DNA of 64,000 nt from Acinetobacter populi (GTDB taxonomy: Bacteria > Pseudomonadota > Gammaproteobacteria > Pseudomonadales > Moraxellaceae), in the NCBI RefSeq assembly GCF_002174125.1, contig NZ_NEXX01000002.1, positions 496,001-560,000 of the forward strand, given 5' to 3'. A program made the position numbers and the translations under genes. Positions within the stretch are counted from its first letter, which is position 1, and every line of letters begins with the position of its first letter. The notes beneath the pieces were generated by a model. It did not search any database, was not told the origin of the DNA, and saw only the letters and a program-made list of their open reading frames with translations. Below, one piece after another: positions 43,637 through 54,360 of this stretch.

Positions 43637-44785
43637 TTAGGCAAAAAATCCTGTGATTTTCTGTTTTAGCTTATCAACAATATGTTTACGCTCATGTTGC
43701 TGTGGTAACGACAATTTCGCCAGTCGTTGCCAAACCGTGAAAAACTGTTTACCAAAACTGGCTGTGTTGTAATTCACGCCATATTCTTCACATAATGCTT
43801 TTACTTTTGGTGCAACTTCCTGATAACGATTGGCAGGCATATCCGGAAACAAATGATGTTCAATCTGATGGCTTAAATTGCCGCTCAGGAAATGCAGCAC
43901 TTTACTGCCCTCAAAATTACTAGATCCCCGAATCTGGCGTAAATACCACTGTGCGCGAGTTTCGGTTGCCGTGGTATCCGGCTGAAAATTTTCTGCATCT
44001 TCGGTAAAATGACCATTAAAAATCACGGCTGATGACCAGAGGTTACGAATAATATTGGCTGTCGCATTACCTGCCAGTACAGGTAAAAAGTTAATACCAG
44101 AAATCACTGGGAAAAATATATAATCCTTGATGACCTGTCGGGTTGCTTTTTTACGAAAATTGGCAGCATCTTGCCACACCTGTTGCCATGACTTGGTTTT
44201 ATAAACCAAGGCATCTTCTAAATGCAGATTTTGAATGCCGACATACCACTCAAAAAACACCATTAACTGTATCGCTGCCGGAACATTGAAGATAAAGCGT
44301 GGTTCCCAGGGCTGGTCTTCACTAACCCGCAAAATTCCATAGCCCACATCATGGTCCTGTCCAACAATATTGGTGTAGGTATGGTGAATATAGTTATGTG
44401 TATAACGCCAGTCTTCACCGGTACAGACATTATCCCAGTCAAAATGATTACCACGTAAACTATCATCATTGAGCCAGTCATATTGACCATGCATGACGTT
44501 ATGGCCCAATTCCATATTTTCTACAATTTTGGATACACCTAACATGCCTGTTGCCAATAACCAGATCGGTGGAATCCAGCCAGCAAACATTAACATGCCT
44601 CGTGAAGCAATTTCGCTATAACGGACAAAATCACGTACCTGATAGATATACTTTGCATCACGTTCACCAATATCTGCCATCACTTGCTGACGTAGTACCT
44701 CAATTTTTGCACCAAATTCTTCAATCTGTGCAGGCGTTAAATATTTAGATTTACTATTTAACGGGAATTTTACGGCTGTATTCAT
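43637..44785 (-). CDS. Membrane acyl-lipid/acyl-CoA desaturase
   Basis: 382 residues. All three histidine boxes of the membrane desaturase family are present: HNVMHGQY, HNYIHHTYTN and HQIEHHLFP. Hydrophobic segments lie around residues 65-85 and 180-250. These enzymes use a di-iron centre and O2 to place a cis double bond in a fatty acyl chain, probably delta-9. The ATG at 44785 is chosen because GAGG is 8 bases upstream; the first in-frame ATG at 44791 is too close to it. The reductase gene lies 31 bases upstream. Confidence 0.9.
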   Translation of the reverse strand: MNTAVKFPLNSKSKYLTPAQIEEFGAKIEVLRQQVMADIGERDAKYIYQVRDFVRYSEIASRGMLMFAGWIPPIWLLATGMLGVSKIVENMELGHNVMHGQYDWLNDDSLRGNHFDWDNVCTGEDWRYTHNYIHHTYTNIVGQDHDVGYGILRVSEDQPWEPRFIFNVPAAIQLMVFFEWYVGIQNLHLEDALVYKTKSWQQVWQDAANFRKKATRQVIKDYIFFPVISGINFLPVLAGNATANIIRNLWSSAVIFNGHFTEDAENFQPDTTATETRAQWYLRQIRGSSNFEGSKVLHFLSGNLSHQIEHHLFPDMPANRYQEVAPKVKALCEEYGVNYNTASFGKQFFTVWQRLAKLSLPQQHERKHIVDKLKQKITGFFA

Positions 44786-44816
44786 GGTCATTTCCTCTAT
44801 TTATTTTTATGACGAC

Positions 44817-45842
44817 TTAAAGATCAATCACGACAGGGCTTAAAGCCTGACTAATACATAATTTGATCGGACGATTGTCTTCCGATTCAATTTCACCTGT
44901 AACCAGATTTTTGGTCACGCCACTAATTTTGGTACAGGTACAGGTATTACAAATCCCCATACGACAACCATGTGAGGGTTTTAAACCAGCTTGCTCCGCA
45001 CTGATCAGTAAATTTTGCGTTGCGATAAAATCATGTTGTGAGCGACGAAAAGTAATGGGTTGTTCCGTTGCATCCTCATCAATGATCGACTGAAAGTGCT
45101 CACGATTCAATCTATCTAGTTGCTGATGTGCGGCATAGACATTTTGGACGGACTGCATTAATGCTGGTGCGCCGCAGAGATACGTCTGTATATTTTGCCA
45201 ATCTGAGCAAAATGCATTCAGCAATGATTCATCAAAATGTTGTTTTTGCTGCGTGGTATTGATAAAACGGTAATGGAACTGTGGATATTGTGCTGCAAGT
45301 GCCTGTAATTCTGCATGATATACCGGATGACGATTAAAATAGAGTAGATAGACACTGTTTAAATCTTGCTGTAAAGCCTGCTGTACCAATGCATAAATTG
45401 CTGTAATCCCGCTGCCAGAAGCAAGCATTAATGCCGGTGCAGTGCCTTGATGCAGGACAAAATCGCCTTGCGCCTGAGATAACTCAACAATCAAATTTTG
45501 ATGTGGTTGTGTCAAAAAGTTGGAAACCTGACCTTGGGCTTTGATTCCGAGAATCACCTGACCTTGGGCTGTAATATCTACAATAGAATAACTACGCTGA
45601 TGAAATACACCGGCAATTTGCACTGTCACCAGAACCGATTGCCCTGCCTGCCAAACCTTGTTAAATTTGGTATTAGGTTGTAGATGCACTTGATACATAT
45701 CTTCGCTAAGCTGCTTATAGCCAACAACTTCTGCTTTAATTTTATGGATACTCAGTAATGGATTGAATTTTTCCAAAAGGAAGTCGATAAAATCTGATTT
45801 AATCCACTGTGGCTGATACGCGGCTACAGAATAAGTGGTCAT
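44817..45842 (-). CDS. Ferredoxin reductase-like electron donor with 2Fe-2S domain
   Basis: 341 residues. An FAD domain (HQRSYSIVDITA gives the R-x-Y-S flavin site), an NAD(P)H domain (LASGSGITAIYALV) and a C-terminal plant-type 2Fe-2S domain (CRMGICNTCTC with the four cysteines completed near LC at the end) form a single-chain donor. It precedes the desaturase in the same operon, as in Pseudomonas desBC-type pairs, and should supply electrons to it. Confidence 0.9.
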   Translation of the reverse strand: MTTYSVAAYQPQWIKSDFIDFLLEKFNPLLSIHKIKAEVVGYKQLSEDMYQVHLQPNTKFNKVWQAGQSVLVTVQIAGVFHQRSYSIVDITAQGQVILGIKAQGQVSNFLTQPHQNLIVELSQAQGDFVLHQGTAPALMLASGSGITAIYALVQQALQQDLNSVYLLYFNRHPVYHAELQALAAQYPQFHYRFINTTQQKQHFDESLLNAFCSDWQNIQTYLCGAPALMQSVQNVYAAHQQLDRLNREHFQSIIDEDATEQPITFRRSQHDFIATQNLLISAEQAGLKPSHGCRMGICNTCTCTKISGVTKNLVTGEIESEDNRPIKLCISQALSPVVIDL

Positions 45843-45876
45843 GATAGGTTCCTCGATTTAATGCTGATTTTTCTTT

Positions 45877-45893
45877 GAGTGAACAATCGTTCT
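45877..45893. promoter_or_regulatory. DesT/FabR-like operator copy 1
   Basis: GAGTGAACAATCGTTCT contains the inverted pair GAAC-AATC-GTTC. It is the copy nearest the reductase gene and only half matches at its outer right edge. Confidence 0.5.
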
Positions 45894-45896
45894 TTT

Positions 45897-45914
45897 AGTG
45901 AACATATGTACACT
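45897..45914. promoter_or_regulatory. DesT/FabR-like operator copy 2
   Basis: AGTGAACATATGTACACT is an 18-bp palindrome with one mismatched pair. It lies 4 bases from copy 1. Confidence 0.65.
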
Positions 45915-45933
45915 ATATTTGAGTTTTATTTTT

Positions 45934-45953
45934 GAGTCAACAACTGTTCACTC
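45934..45953. promoter_or_regulatory. DesT/FabR-like operator copy 3
   Basis: GAGTCAACAACTGTTCACTC is a 20-bp near-palindrome resembling the Pseudomonas DesT operator, as I recall it. It is the copy nearest the TetR gene, 76 bases before its ATG. Confidence 0.7.
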
Positions 45954-46028
45954 AATTTCAAGTTTTTTTTTATCATGCTGATCACAAATTTTTGTTAGAC
46001 TTACTTTTCTTCATTTTTAGGTATTGCC

Positions 46029-46667
46029 ATGTCCATACGTGATGAACGTAAACAACAAAGTCGACAAGCTTTATTAGATGCTGCGCTTAAACTCAGTACA
46101 TCTGGACGTTCATTCAGCACCATTAGTTTGCGTGAAATTGCACGGGAAGTTGGCTTGGTACCTACAGCGTTCTATCGCCATTTCGAAGATATGGAAAAAC
46201 TGGGTGAAGCCTTGGTTGAACAGGTTTCCGGACGGTTACATGAAGTGATTCTACAATTACGTCAAGGCTATCTCAGCCATGAGAATGCCAAGACACAAAC
46301 CAGTATTAAATTATTTTTTCGTGCAGTAGATCAAAGTCCACAGGACTGGATTTTTCTGATTGCCGAGCGTTGGGGCGGCTCTGTCACCATTCGTGATGAA
46401 ATCACCAAAGAAATTGATATTCTGATTAACGACCTATCAAAAGATTTAAATGAAAATAATCGTTTCAAACATGTACAAAGTGCCGATGACCTCTATGTCA
46501 TGTCATCAATTTTGATTAATTTATCTTTTACCTGGGCAATGACTTGGCTCAATCTCAATACCCGCTATTCCGGCGGTGAGTTAATTGATATGCAACAGCA
46601 GTATATCGAGCAAGTATCAACGCAAGTACGGTTATTATTCAGAGGCATTGCCAATTGGCAAGGTTAA
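46029..46667 (+). CDS. TetR-family repressor, FabR/DesT type
   Basis: 212 residues. The start SIRDERKQQSRQALLDAALKL and the helix-turn-helix ISLREIAREVGLVPTAFYRHF are characteristic of FabR/DesT, which sense the ratio of unsaturated to saturated acyl-CoA. The middle segment SPQDWIFLIAERWGGS fits the acyl-CoA domain of this group. It is divergent from the reductase-desaturase operon with three operator-like palindromes between, so it probably represses that operon and itself. Pseudomonas DesT is the closest functional model. Confidence 0.88.
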   Translation: MSIRDERKQQSRQALLDAALKLSTSGRSFSTISLREIAREVGLVPTAFYRHFEDMEKLGEALVEQVSGRLHEVILQLRQGYLSHENAKTQTSIKLFFRAVDQSPQDWIFLIAERWGGSVTIRDEITKEIDILINDLSKDLNENNRFKHVQSADDLYVMSSILINLSFTWAMTWLNLNTRYSGGELIDMQQQYIEQVSTQVRLLFRGIANWQG

Positions 46668-46680
46668 AATCTTAAGTTAA

Positions 46681-46708
46681 AAAACCTGATCCATATGGAT
46701 CAGGTTTT
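46681..46708. terminator. Bidirectional terminator
   Basis: A perfect 12-bp stem (AAAACCTGATCC and GGATCAGGTTTT) has loop ATAT and T-runs on both strands. It lies between the FabR/DesT-like gene and dsbA. Confidence 0.92.
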
Positions 46709-46720
46709 TTATATTTATGG

Positions 46721-47353
46721 TCAAGAAGCTTTTTTCAGCGTTTGTCGTTCTTTTTCAATCAGATAATTCACCACATCGACAACATGCTGGTCTTCACCCT
46801 GCACTACATATTTGCCATTTACCACAACTGCCGGTACACCAGTCAACTGATACTGAATTGCCAGATTTTTAGCCTGATTAATTTTGCCGGAAATCGCAAA
46901 TGAATTAAATAACTGATTAAACTGACCTTCACTGGCACCATATTTGGTATAGAACTGAGCCAAAGATTTTTGATCAAAAAGTTGTTGCCCATTCTTATTA
47001 ATCGCATCAAACAATGGAATATGTGCTTTCTTGCGTATTCCCAATGCTTCAGACACATAATAACCACGGGCATTTTGTTCCCAAACCGGATTCATCGCTG
47101 CTGGGGTACGAATAAAATTGACATCTTTGGGTAACTGGCGCAACCATGCTTGCATATACGGTTCTAATTTGAAACAGTGCGGACAGCCATACCAGAAAAA
47201 TTCACGTACTTCGATTTTGCCCGGCACATCAACTTTTCCCGGCTTGGCAACAACCTGATAATCTTTGCCCTGCACAAATTGATCTGCAGCCAGAGCCATT
47301 CCAGACGCTGTCATCATGGCAAATGACAAAATACCTAAAGCTAACTTTTTCAT
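46721..47353 (-). CDS. dsbA: Periplasmic thiol:disulfide oxidoreductase
   Basis: 210 residues. A signal peptide (LGILSFAMMTASGMALA) leads to a thioredoxin fold with FFWYGCPHCFKLEPYM, active site CPHC, and the cis-proline loop TGVPAVVVNGKY. DsbA introduces disulfides into exported proteins and is reoxidised by DsbB. It may serve cysteine-containing secreted proteins such as FilF. Single gene with its own terminator. Confidence 0.95.
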   Translation of the reverse strand: MKKLALGILSFAMMTASGMALAADQFVQGKDYQVVAKPGKVDVPGKIEVREFFWYGCPHCFKLEPYMQAWLRQLPKDVNFIRTPAAMNPVWEQNARGYYVSEALGIRKKAHIPLFDAINKNGQQLFDQKSLAQFYTKYGASEGQFNQLFNSFAISGKINQAKNLAIQYQLTGVPAVVVNGKYVVQGEDQHVVDVVNYLIEKERQTLKKAS

Positions 47354-47570
47354 TCCCGAGTGAGTCCTCTTTCTGTTCTTCTTACACGTTTTGCACTATA
47401 GTGCAAATTAAAATAAATAAATATAGATGAAAGTAGCATGAAGCGTTTTATTCTGTGAAGATTTTTTGTCGCTTTCTCGCTTTTTTTCATTTTAACGCTA
47501 AACTAAGCGGATAAGTTTTTGATGATGTATGACTTTTCTAATTACTTTTTTGATTAATAGGTACGCTGCC

Positions 47571-48287
47571 ATGACTACGCTCAATGTCGATCCGCAGGAA
47601 ATTGCAAAATTTGAAGCTCTCGCAGACAAATGGTGGGATCAAACATCCGAGTTTCGTCCATTGCATCAAATCAATCCTTTACGCTTAAACTGGATTGATG
47701 AAAAATCCGGCGGATTAGCGGGCAAAAAAGTATTAGATGTCGGCTGTGGTGGCGGTATCTTGGCAGAAAGCATGGCCTATCGGGCACAAAGTGTACTGGG
47801 TATTGATATGGGTGAAGCACCACTTGCCGTCGCACGTATTCATGCAGCTCAAGCCGATGTAAAAAATATTGAATATCGTCAGATTCCAGTCGAACAATTG
47901 GCACAGGAACAGGCCGGACAATATGACGTAGTGACCTGTATGGAAATGCTGGAACATGTGCCGGATCCCGCTTCCATTGTCAAAGCTTGTTATGATCTGG
48001 TCAAACCGGGTGGTGATGTATTTTTCTCTACCATTAACCGCAATCCAAAATCCTACCTATTTGCCATTATCGGTGCCGAATATCTGTTACGCCTTTTACC
48101 TAAAGGGACACATGATTATCACAAATTTATTCGTCCTTCCGAACTGGCAGCGGCCATTCGACAATCAGGTTTGCAATTAAAAGCCATGACTGGCTTACAT
48201 TATAATCCGCTGACCAAGCATTACTGGCTCGCCCCCAATGTTGATGTCAACTATATGGTGCACACCGTAAAGGCGAATAACACATGA
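47571..48287 (+). CDS. ubiG: Ubiquinone O-methyltransferase
   Basis: 238 residues. [19 protein letters not shown] at the start is the UbiG signature, VLDVGCGGG is the SAM motif I at residues 54-62, and [12 protein letters not shown] with FFSTINRN follow. It performs both O-methylations of the ubiquinone head group. The start at 47571 is chosen because the SAM domain length fits and AGG lies about 11 bases upstream. It overlaps mupP by 4 bases (ATGA). Confidence 0.97.
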   Translation: MTTLNVDPQEIAKFEALADKWWDQTSEFRPLHQINPLRLNWIDEKSGGLAGKKVLDVGCGGGILAESMAYRAQSVLGIDMGEAPLAVARIHAAQADVKNIEYRQIPVEQLAQEQAGQYDVVTCMEMLEHVPDPASIVKACYDLVKPGGDVFFSTINRNPKSYLFAIIGAEYLLRLLPKGTHDYHKFIRPSELAAAIRQSGLQLKAMTGLHYNPLTKHYWLAPNVDVNYMVHTVKANNT

Positions 48288-48952
48288 TCAAAGCGGTTTT
48301 ATTTGATCTGGATGGCACATTAATTGATACAGCAGCCGATTTTATTCGTATCATTCAATTGATGTGTACAGAAAAAGGCTGCGATATTGTCGATGCCCAG
48401 ACCATTCGGACGCAGGTTTCCGAAGGTGCGCGCGCCATGGTCAAACTAGTTTATCCAGAACTGGCAACAGATGACCCCGTTTTCCTTGAACATCGGCAAA
48501 AATTTCTTGATCGCTATGGCGATGAGATTGTAGTCGACACAGCACTTTTTGCGGGCATGGATGGGCTGCTAAAAGATCTGGAATCACGTCAGATTCCATG
48601 GGGAATTGTGACCAATAAACCACGCTGGCTGAGCGAAGCATTGCTAGAAGCACTGCATCTTAACCAACGCTGTGCCGTGCTGGTCTGTCCTGAAGATGTC
48701 AAACAGACCAAACCCGACCCGGAACCGATGTTACTGGCGGCCTCGCAACTGGATATAGCCCCAGAGCAAATCATCTATGTCGGTGATCATCCAAGGGATA
48801 TACTGGCAGGCAAACATGCCAATATGCCAACTGTGCTGGCTGCTTATGGTTATTTACCGCCTGAATCGTCACAAGACCTTGCGGCATGGGGTGCAGATGA
48901 TATTGTCGAAAATGTGGAGCAGTTACATCAGTTGATTACAAAGTTGGTGTAA
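48284..48952 (+). CDS. mupP: HAD phosphatase, probable MurNAc-6-P phosphatase MupP
   Basis: 222 residues. HAD motifs are [13 protein letters not shown] with the two catalytic Asp, [10 protein letters not shown], and [13 protein letters not shown]. It was long labelled phosphoglycolate phosphatase (gph). Its place between ubiG and yciK is the same as Pseudomonas mupP, which dephosphorylates N-acetylmuramic acid 6-phosphate in the anhydro-MurNAc recycling route to UDP-MurNAc. The context supports MupP, but gph activity is not excluded. Confidence 0.85.
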   Translation: MIKAVLFDLDGTLIDTAADFIRIIQLMCTEKGCDIVDAQTIRTQVSEGARAMVKLVYPELATDDPVFLEHRQKFLDRYGDEIVVDTALFAGMDGLLKDLESRQIPWGIVTNKPRWLSEALLEALHLNQRCAVLVCPEDVKQTKPDPEPMLLAASQLDIAPEQIIYVGDHPRDILAGKHANMPTVLAAYGYLPPESSQDLAAWGADDIVENVEQLHQLITKLV

Positions 48953-49036
48953 TGATTGACAAAATATTTTTGACTTTGACCTTCAGACAAGCATAATCTA
49001 TTGCAAAATAACAGCAACAATACTGGAGGTAACAGC

Positions 49037-49786
49037 ATGAATTTTAAAGAATATCACCCTGCACCCGATTTACTCAAAGGCCGTGTCATTTTAGTTACAG
49101 GAAGTGGTGATGGTATTGGTCGTGCTGCTGCCATTAACTTTGCCTTACACGGTGCAACTGTGGTCTTACACGGCCGTACCCTGACCAAACTAGAAGTCAT
49201 TTATGACGAAATCGAATCACTCGGCGCACCGCAACCTGCAATTTTACCTTTGCAATTGTCCAGTGCCTCTGCCCGTGACTATGAATTATTAGTAGATACG
49301 CTAGAACAGCAATTTGGTCGTCTGGACGGGATTTTACACAATGCCGGTATTCTGGGTGAACGCGTTGCCCTTGCCAATTATCCAGTGGAAGTGTGGGATG
49401 AGGTCATGGATGTGAATTTACGAGCGCCTTTTGCCCTGACTCAAGCCTTATTACCGTTGCTACAACGCTCCGAAAATGCTTCGGTGGTATTTGCCAGTAG
49501 CGGGGTCGGTCGTGATGCCCGTGCGCTATGGGGTGCTTACTCTATTTCCAAGTTTGGTGTGGAAGCATTAAGTAAAATTTTTGCAGCAGAAATGGCCGAA
49601 TACCAAAATATCCGCTTTAACTGCATTAATCCGGGTGCAACCCGTACTGCCATGCGTGCTAAAGCTTATCCACAGGAAGATCCCAAAACCCTGCCAACAC
49701 CAGAAGATATCATGCCGGCCTATTTATATTTGATGGGTGACGATAGTACGGGTATTTCAGGACAAACATTTGATGCGCAAAGCTAA
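49037..49786 (+). CDS. yciK: YciK-type short-chain dehydrogenase
   Basis: 249 residues. The cofactor motif VILVTGSGDGIGRA, the NAG segment LHNAGILGE and the active site YSISKFG with the upstream Ser are all present. The ubiG-mupP-yciK order matches Pseudomonas. The start at 49037 has GGAGG 8 bases upstream; a longer frame from 49001 adds a meaningless Asn-rich stretch. Substrate of YciK is unknown. Confidence 0.9.
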   Translation: MNFKEYHPAPDLLKGRVILVTGSGDGIGRAAAINFALHGATVVLHGRTLTKLEVIYDEIESLGAPQPAILPLQLSSASARDYELLVDTLEQQFGRLDGILHNAGILGERVALANYPVEVWDEVMDVNLRAPFALTQALLPLLQRSENASVVFASSGVGRDARALWGAYSISKFGVEALSKIFAAEMAEYQNIRFNCINPGATRTAMRAKAYPQEDPKTLPTPEDIMPAYLYLMGDDSTGISGQTFDAQS

Positions 49787-49825
49787 ATCTACACTTTAAA
49801 ATGATGATTTAAAGTTTATCTCGCT

Positions 49826-49851
49826 ACGTAGGTCATGTGCCTACGTTTTTT
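49826..49851 (+). terminator. Terminator after yciK
   Basis: ACGTAGG and CCTACGT form a perfect 7-bp stem around a 7-base loop, followed by six T's (49846-49851). A second weaker AT-rich hairpin lies at 49793-49815. Confidence 0.8.
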
Positions 49852-49960
49852 ATGACAATTGACCAGAGCATTTAAATTTTTATCCGACTTACATTTTAAG
49901 ACTTTTAGCGCATATCCAAACCCTATCTTTCTTTCAAAAATCTGTTAATCTTTAAACATC

Positions 49961-50075
49961 GCTTGACGGAGCGCAGTTAACGAACTGCTGAGATCGCATA
50001 AGTTGTCTTTTGATCAACTTGAATGTGAGTACCGTTGAACCTGATCAGGTTAAGACCTGCGTAGGAATCAAGCCA
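49961..50075 (+). promoter_or_regulatory. TPP riboswitch (THI element)
   Basis: The conserved core is present: TGACGGAGC at the P1/P2 side, GCTGAGATCGC, and GTTGAACCTGATCAGGTTAAGACC, then GCGTAGGAATCAAG. It ends about 100 bases before the thiC start. Thiamine pyrophosphate binding should switch off thiC by blocking translation or ending transcription early. Confidence 0.93.
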
Positions 50076-50151
50076 TCTAAAAACTTATGCTTTTTTATCC
50101 CTCTTAGGATAAAACCTTCACCATTGTTTTTGGTCGTGCTTGATTCGTTAA

Positions 50152-52074
<1,923 letters not shown>

Positions 52075-52146
52075 GTTTTCTATCAAATCAGCGCAAAATA
52101 TGGCAGATTAGGGGAAATAAACAGCAACTTTTGATAGTATAAAATA

Positions 52147-52773
52147 ATGTGTGATGATTTGATTTATAAACCACAATTTTCCAGTCAGGATGTAGAAATC
52201 CTACAACAACAAACATTGTATCGGGGATTTGTACAAGTCGAATCTGTCACACTTCGTCATCGTCTTTTTGCCACAAGACAGTTTAGTGCCAACATTCATC
52301 GTGAAATCGTCCGCCGCCGGGAAGCTGCGGGCGTTTTTGTACATGATCCTCATTTAAAAAAATTCTTACTGATTGAACAGTTCCGTGCTGGTGCCATGAA
52401 TCTGGCTGATACCCCATGGCAACTGGAAATTATTGCCGGTCTCATTGATGCTGGTGAAGATGCCGAGACCTGCCTAAAACGTGAGGCTTTGGAGGAAGCG
52501 GGCTGTCATATTGAACAATTACAATTTGTTTCGCGTTATCATCCATCAACGGGTGCCAGCGATGAAATTTTTAATTTCTATGTGGCCACTGCGGATTTAA
52601 GCCATTGTGGCGGTATTCATGGTGAAGTTTCAGAAAATGAAGACATCAAAGTACATCTGTTCGATTATGAACAACTCGAAGCTTTATGTCAGCAGGGTTA
52701 TTTTCGTAATGCACCACTGATCATTGCCATGCAATGGTTTCAATTATTTCTTATTCAACACGAAAAGACTTAA
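52147..52773 (+). CDS. nudF: ADP-ribose pyrophosphatase (Nudix)
   Basis: 208 residues. The Nudix box is GLIDAGEDAETCLKREALEEAGC, complete with GX5EX7REUXEEXGU. FLLIEQFRAGAMNL and the RYHPSTGASDEIF segment match NudF. It hydrolyses ADP-ribose to AMP and ribose 5-phosphate. cpdA starts 14 bases later, as in the E. coli nudF-cpdA region. No clear ribosome site precedes the ATG. Confidence 0.9.
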   Translation: MCDDLIYKPQFSSQDVEILQQQTLYRGFVQVESVTLRHRLFATRQFSANIHREIVRRREAAGVFVHDPHLKKFLLIEQFRAGAMNLADTPWQLEIIAGLIDAGEDAETCLKREALEEAGCHIEQLQFVSRYHPSTGASDEIFNFYVATADLSHCGGIHGEVSENEDIKVHLFDYEQLEALCQQGYFRNAPLIIAMQWFQLFLIQHEKT

Positions 52774-52787
52774 GGGGGATTTTATAG

Positions 52788-53609
52788 ATGCCTTTACATC
52801 TCGATATTATTCCCCAGCCTTCTCACGATGAACACCCCATTCGATTATTGCAATTAAGTGATCCACACTTATTAGAGAATAAGCAGGATTTTTTTGCAGG
52901 GATTCAACCTTTTAAATCATTACAAATGGTGATTGAACATAGCAAACGTCATCTGCCTTTTGACTGCATCCTATCGACCGGGGATATTGCACAGCAACCG
53001 TCACAACAAACGTATCTGGATTATCTGGAAGAAGTTGCTGTATTCAATTTACCGCATTACTGGATACGCGGCAATCATGATGATAATGGTAATTTCCCGG
53101 ATCAATCGCCATCTGAAGAACCTGAAATCATTCTGATCGGACAATGGTGCCTCATCATGCTAAATAGCCAGAAACAAGGCTGCGTGCATGGTGAAATTTC
53201 CCCCATGCAACTGGAATATCTGGCTCAGGCACTGCATAAATATCACAATTATTTTACCGTGATTGCTTTGCATCACAATACCTTTCCCGTTGGCTGTAAA
53301 TGGCTGGATCAGCATAGTCTACAGAATCAACAAGCTTTTCTGGACTGTATTCAAGATCAAGAACAGGTAAAAATGGTATTATCTGGTCACGTTCATCAGG
53401 AATTTAGCCATCGGCATCGACATATCGACTTTTTATCCTGTCCTTCCACCTGCATCCAGTTTAAACCGCAAAGTGAAGAGTTTTGTCTAGATAGCCAACC
53501 GCCGGGTTATCGAATTATTGAGCTTTATGCAAATGGCAACTACAGCACAAAAATCTTGCGATTATCTGAAAATATTGGTGAAATCGATTATAAATTGTGT
53601 GAATATTAG
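52788..53609 (+). CDS. cpdA: 3',5'-cyclic-AMP phosphodiesterase CpdA
   Basis: 273 residues. The class III calcineurin-like metal motifs are in order: LSDPHL, STGDIAQ, IRGNHDD, VIALHHN and LSGHVHQEF. CpdA degrades cAMP and in related organisms tunes Vfr/CRP signalling. An AGGGGG site lies about 12 bases before the start. Together with nudF it forms a two-gene unit. Confidence 0.92.
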   Translation: MPLHLDIIPQPSHDEHPIRLLQLSDPHLLENKQDFFAGIQPFKSLQMVIEHSKRHLPFDCILSTGDIAQQPSQQTYLDYLEEVAVFNLPHYWIRGNHDDNGNFPDQSPSEEPEIILIGQWCLIMLNSQKQGCVHGEISPMQLEYLAQALHKYHNYFTVIALHHNTFPVGCKWLDQHSLQNQQAFLDCIQDQEQVKMVLSGHVHQEFSHRHRHIDFLSCPSTCIQFKPQSEEFCLDSQPPGYRIIELYANGNYSTKILRLSENIGEIDYKLCEY

Positions 53610-53827
53610 GGCGTGTTAAACTTTCATCTCTGTTTATGAAAATTTAACCCTCCCGAAGGTTTAAAATCTTGCAACGATTGTTCACGATTTAATACTATCA
53701 TCTTGGCATAAAAGCCTATATGATGTGCCACCCTAGGGGAAACTACGCAAGTTTTTTATTTTAAATCACATGCTTTAACACCCCAACTTTTGCGTATAGA
53801 TAACTTGTACGATGAGGAATGCCCTAT
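53610..53827. other. Non-coding region before dksA
   Basis: 218 bases with promoter potential for dksA (TTGCAA near 53676 followed after 18 bases by TACTAT). No gene or terminator for cpdA is visible. Confidence 0.4.
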
Positions 53828-54355
53828 ATGGCGAATCAAAACGAAACACCTATAGATGATGTGAAAGACGTGGCAACGACAGAAAAGCCAGCTGTAAAAC
53901 GTACTCGCAAACCCAAAACAAAAACTGAAATGGGTACCACTGCAAGCTTGTTTGGATTTGCGCCATATCAAGAAAAGAAAAATGAAGAATATATGTCCGA
54001 AGGACAGCTTGAGCATTTTCGCAAAATTCTTGAAGCGTGGAAAGCCGAACTCATGTCTGAAGTTGATCGTACATTAACTTCCATGCAGGATGAATCTTCT
54101 GCCTTACCGGATGTCAATGACCGCGCGACACAGGAAGAAGAATTTGCCATCGAATTACGTACCCGTGATCGTGAACGTAAACTGATTCGTAAAATTGAGC
54201 AGTCTTTACAAGCCATTAAAGATGAAGATTATGGCTATTGTGAAACCTGTGGTATCGAAATTGGTTTACGTCGTCTAGAAGCTCGCCCGACTGCCACCTT
54301 ATGTATCGATTGCAAGACACTTGCAGAGATCAAAGAGAAACAAAATAACGGCTAA
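53828..54355 (+). CDS. dksA: RNA polymerase-binding transcription factor DksA
   Basis: 175 residues. The coiled-coil (LEHFRKILEAWKAELMSEVDRTL), the tip DVNDRATQEEEFA with the essential Asp pair, and the zinc finger CETCG...CIDCKTLAEI are intact. It binds the secondary channel of RNA polymerase and works with ppGpp. Compared with E. coli (151 residues) it has about 25 extra N-terminal residues rich in Lys/Arg (AVKRTRKPKTKTE). The start at 53828 is preferred because AGGA lies 9 bases upstream. Confidence 0.97.
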   Translation: MANQNETPIDDVKDVATTEKPAVKRTRKPKTKTEMGTTASLFGFAPYQEKKNEEYMSEGQLEHFRKILEAWKAELMSEVDRTLTSMQDESSALPDVNDRATQEEEFAIELRTRDRERKLIRKIEQSLQAIKDEDYGYCETCGIEIGLRRLEARPTATLCIDCKTLAEIKEKQNNG

Positions 54356-54360
54356 ACACC

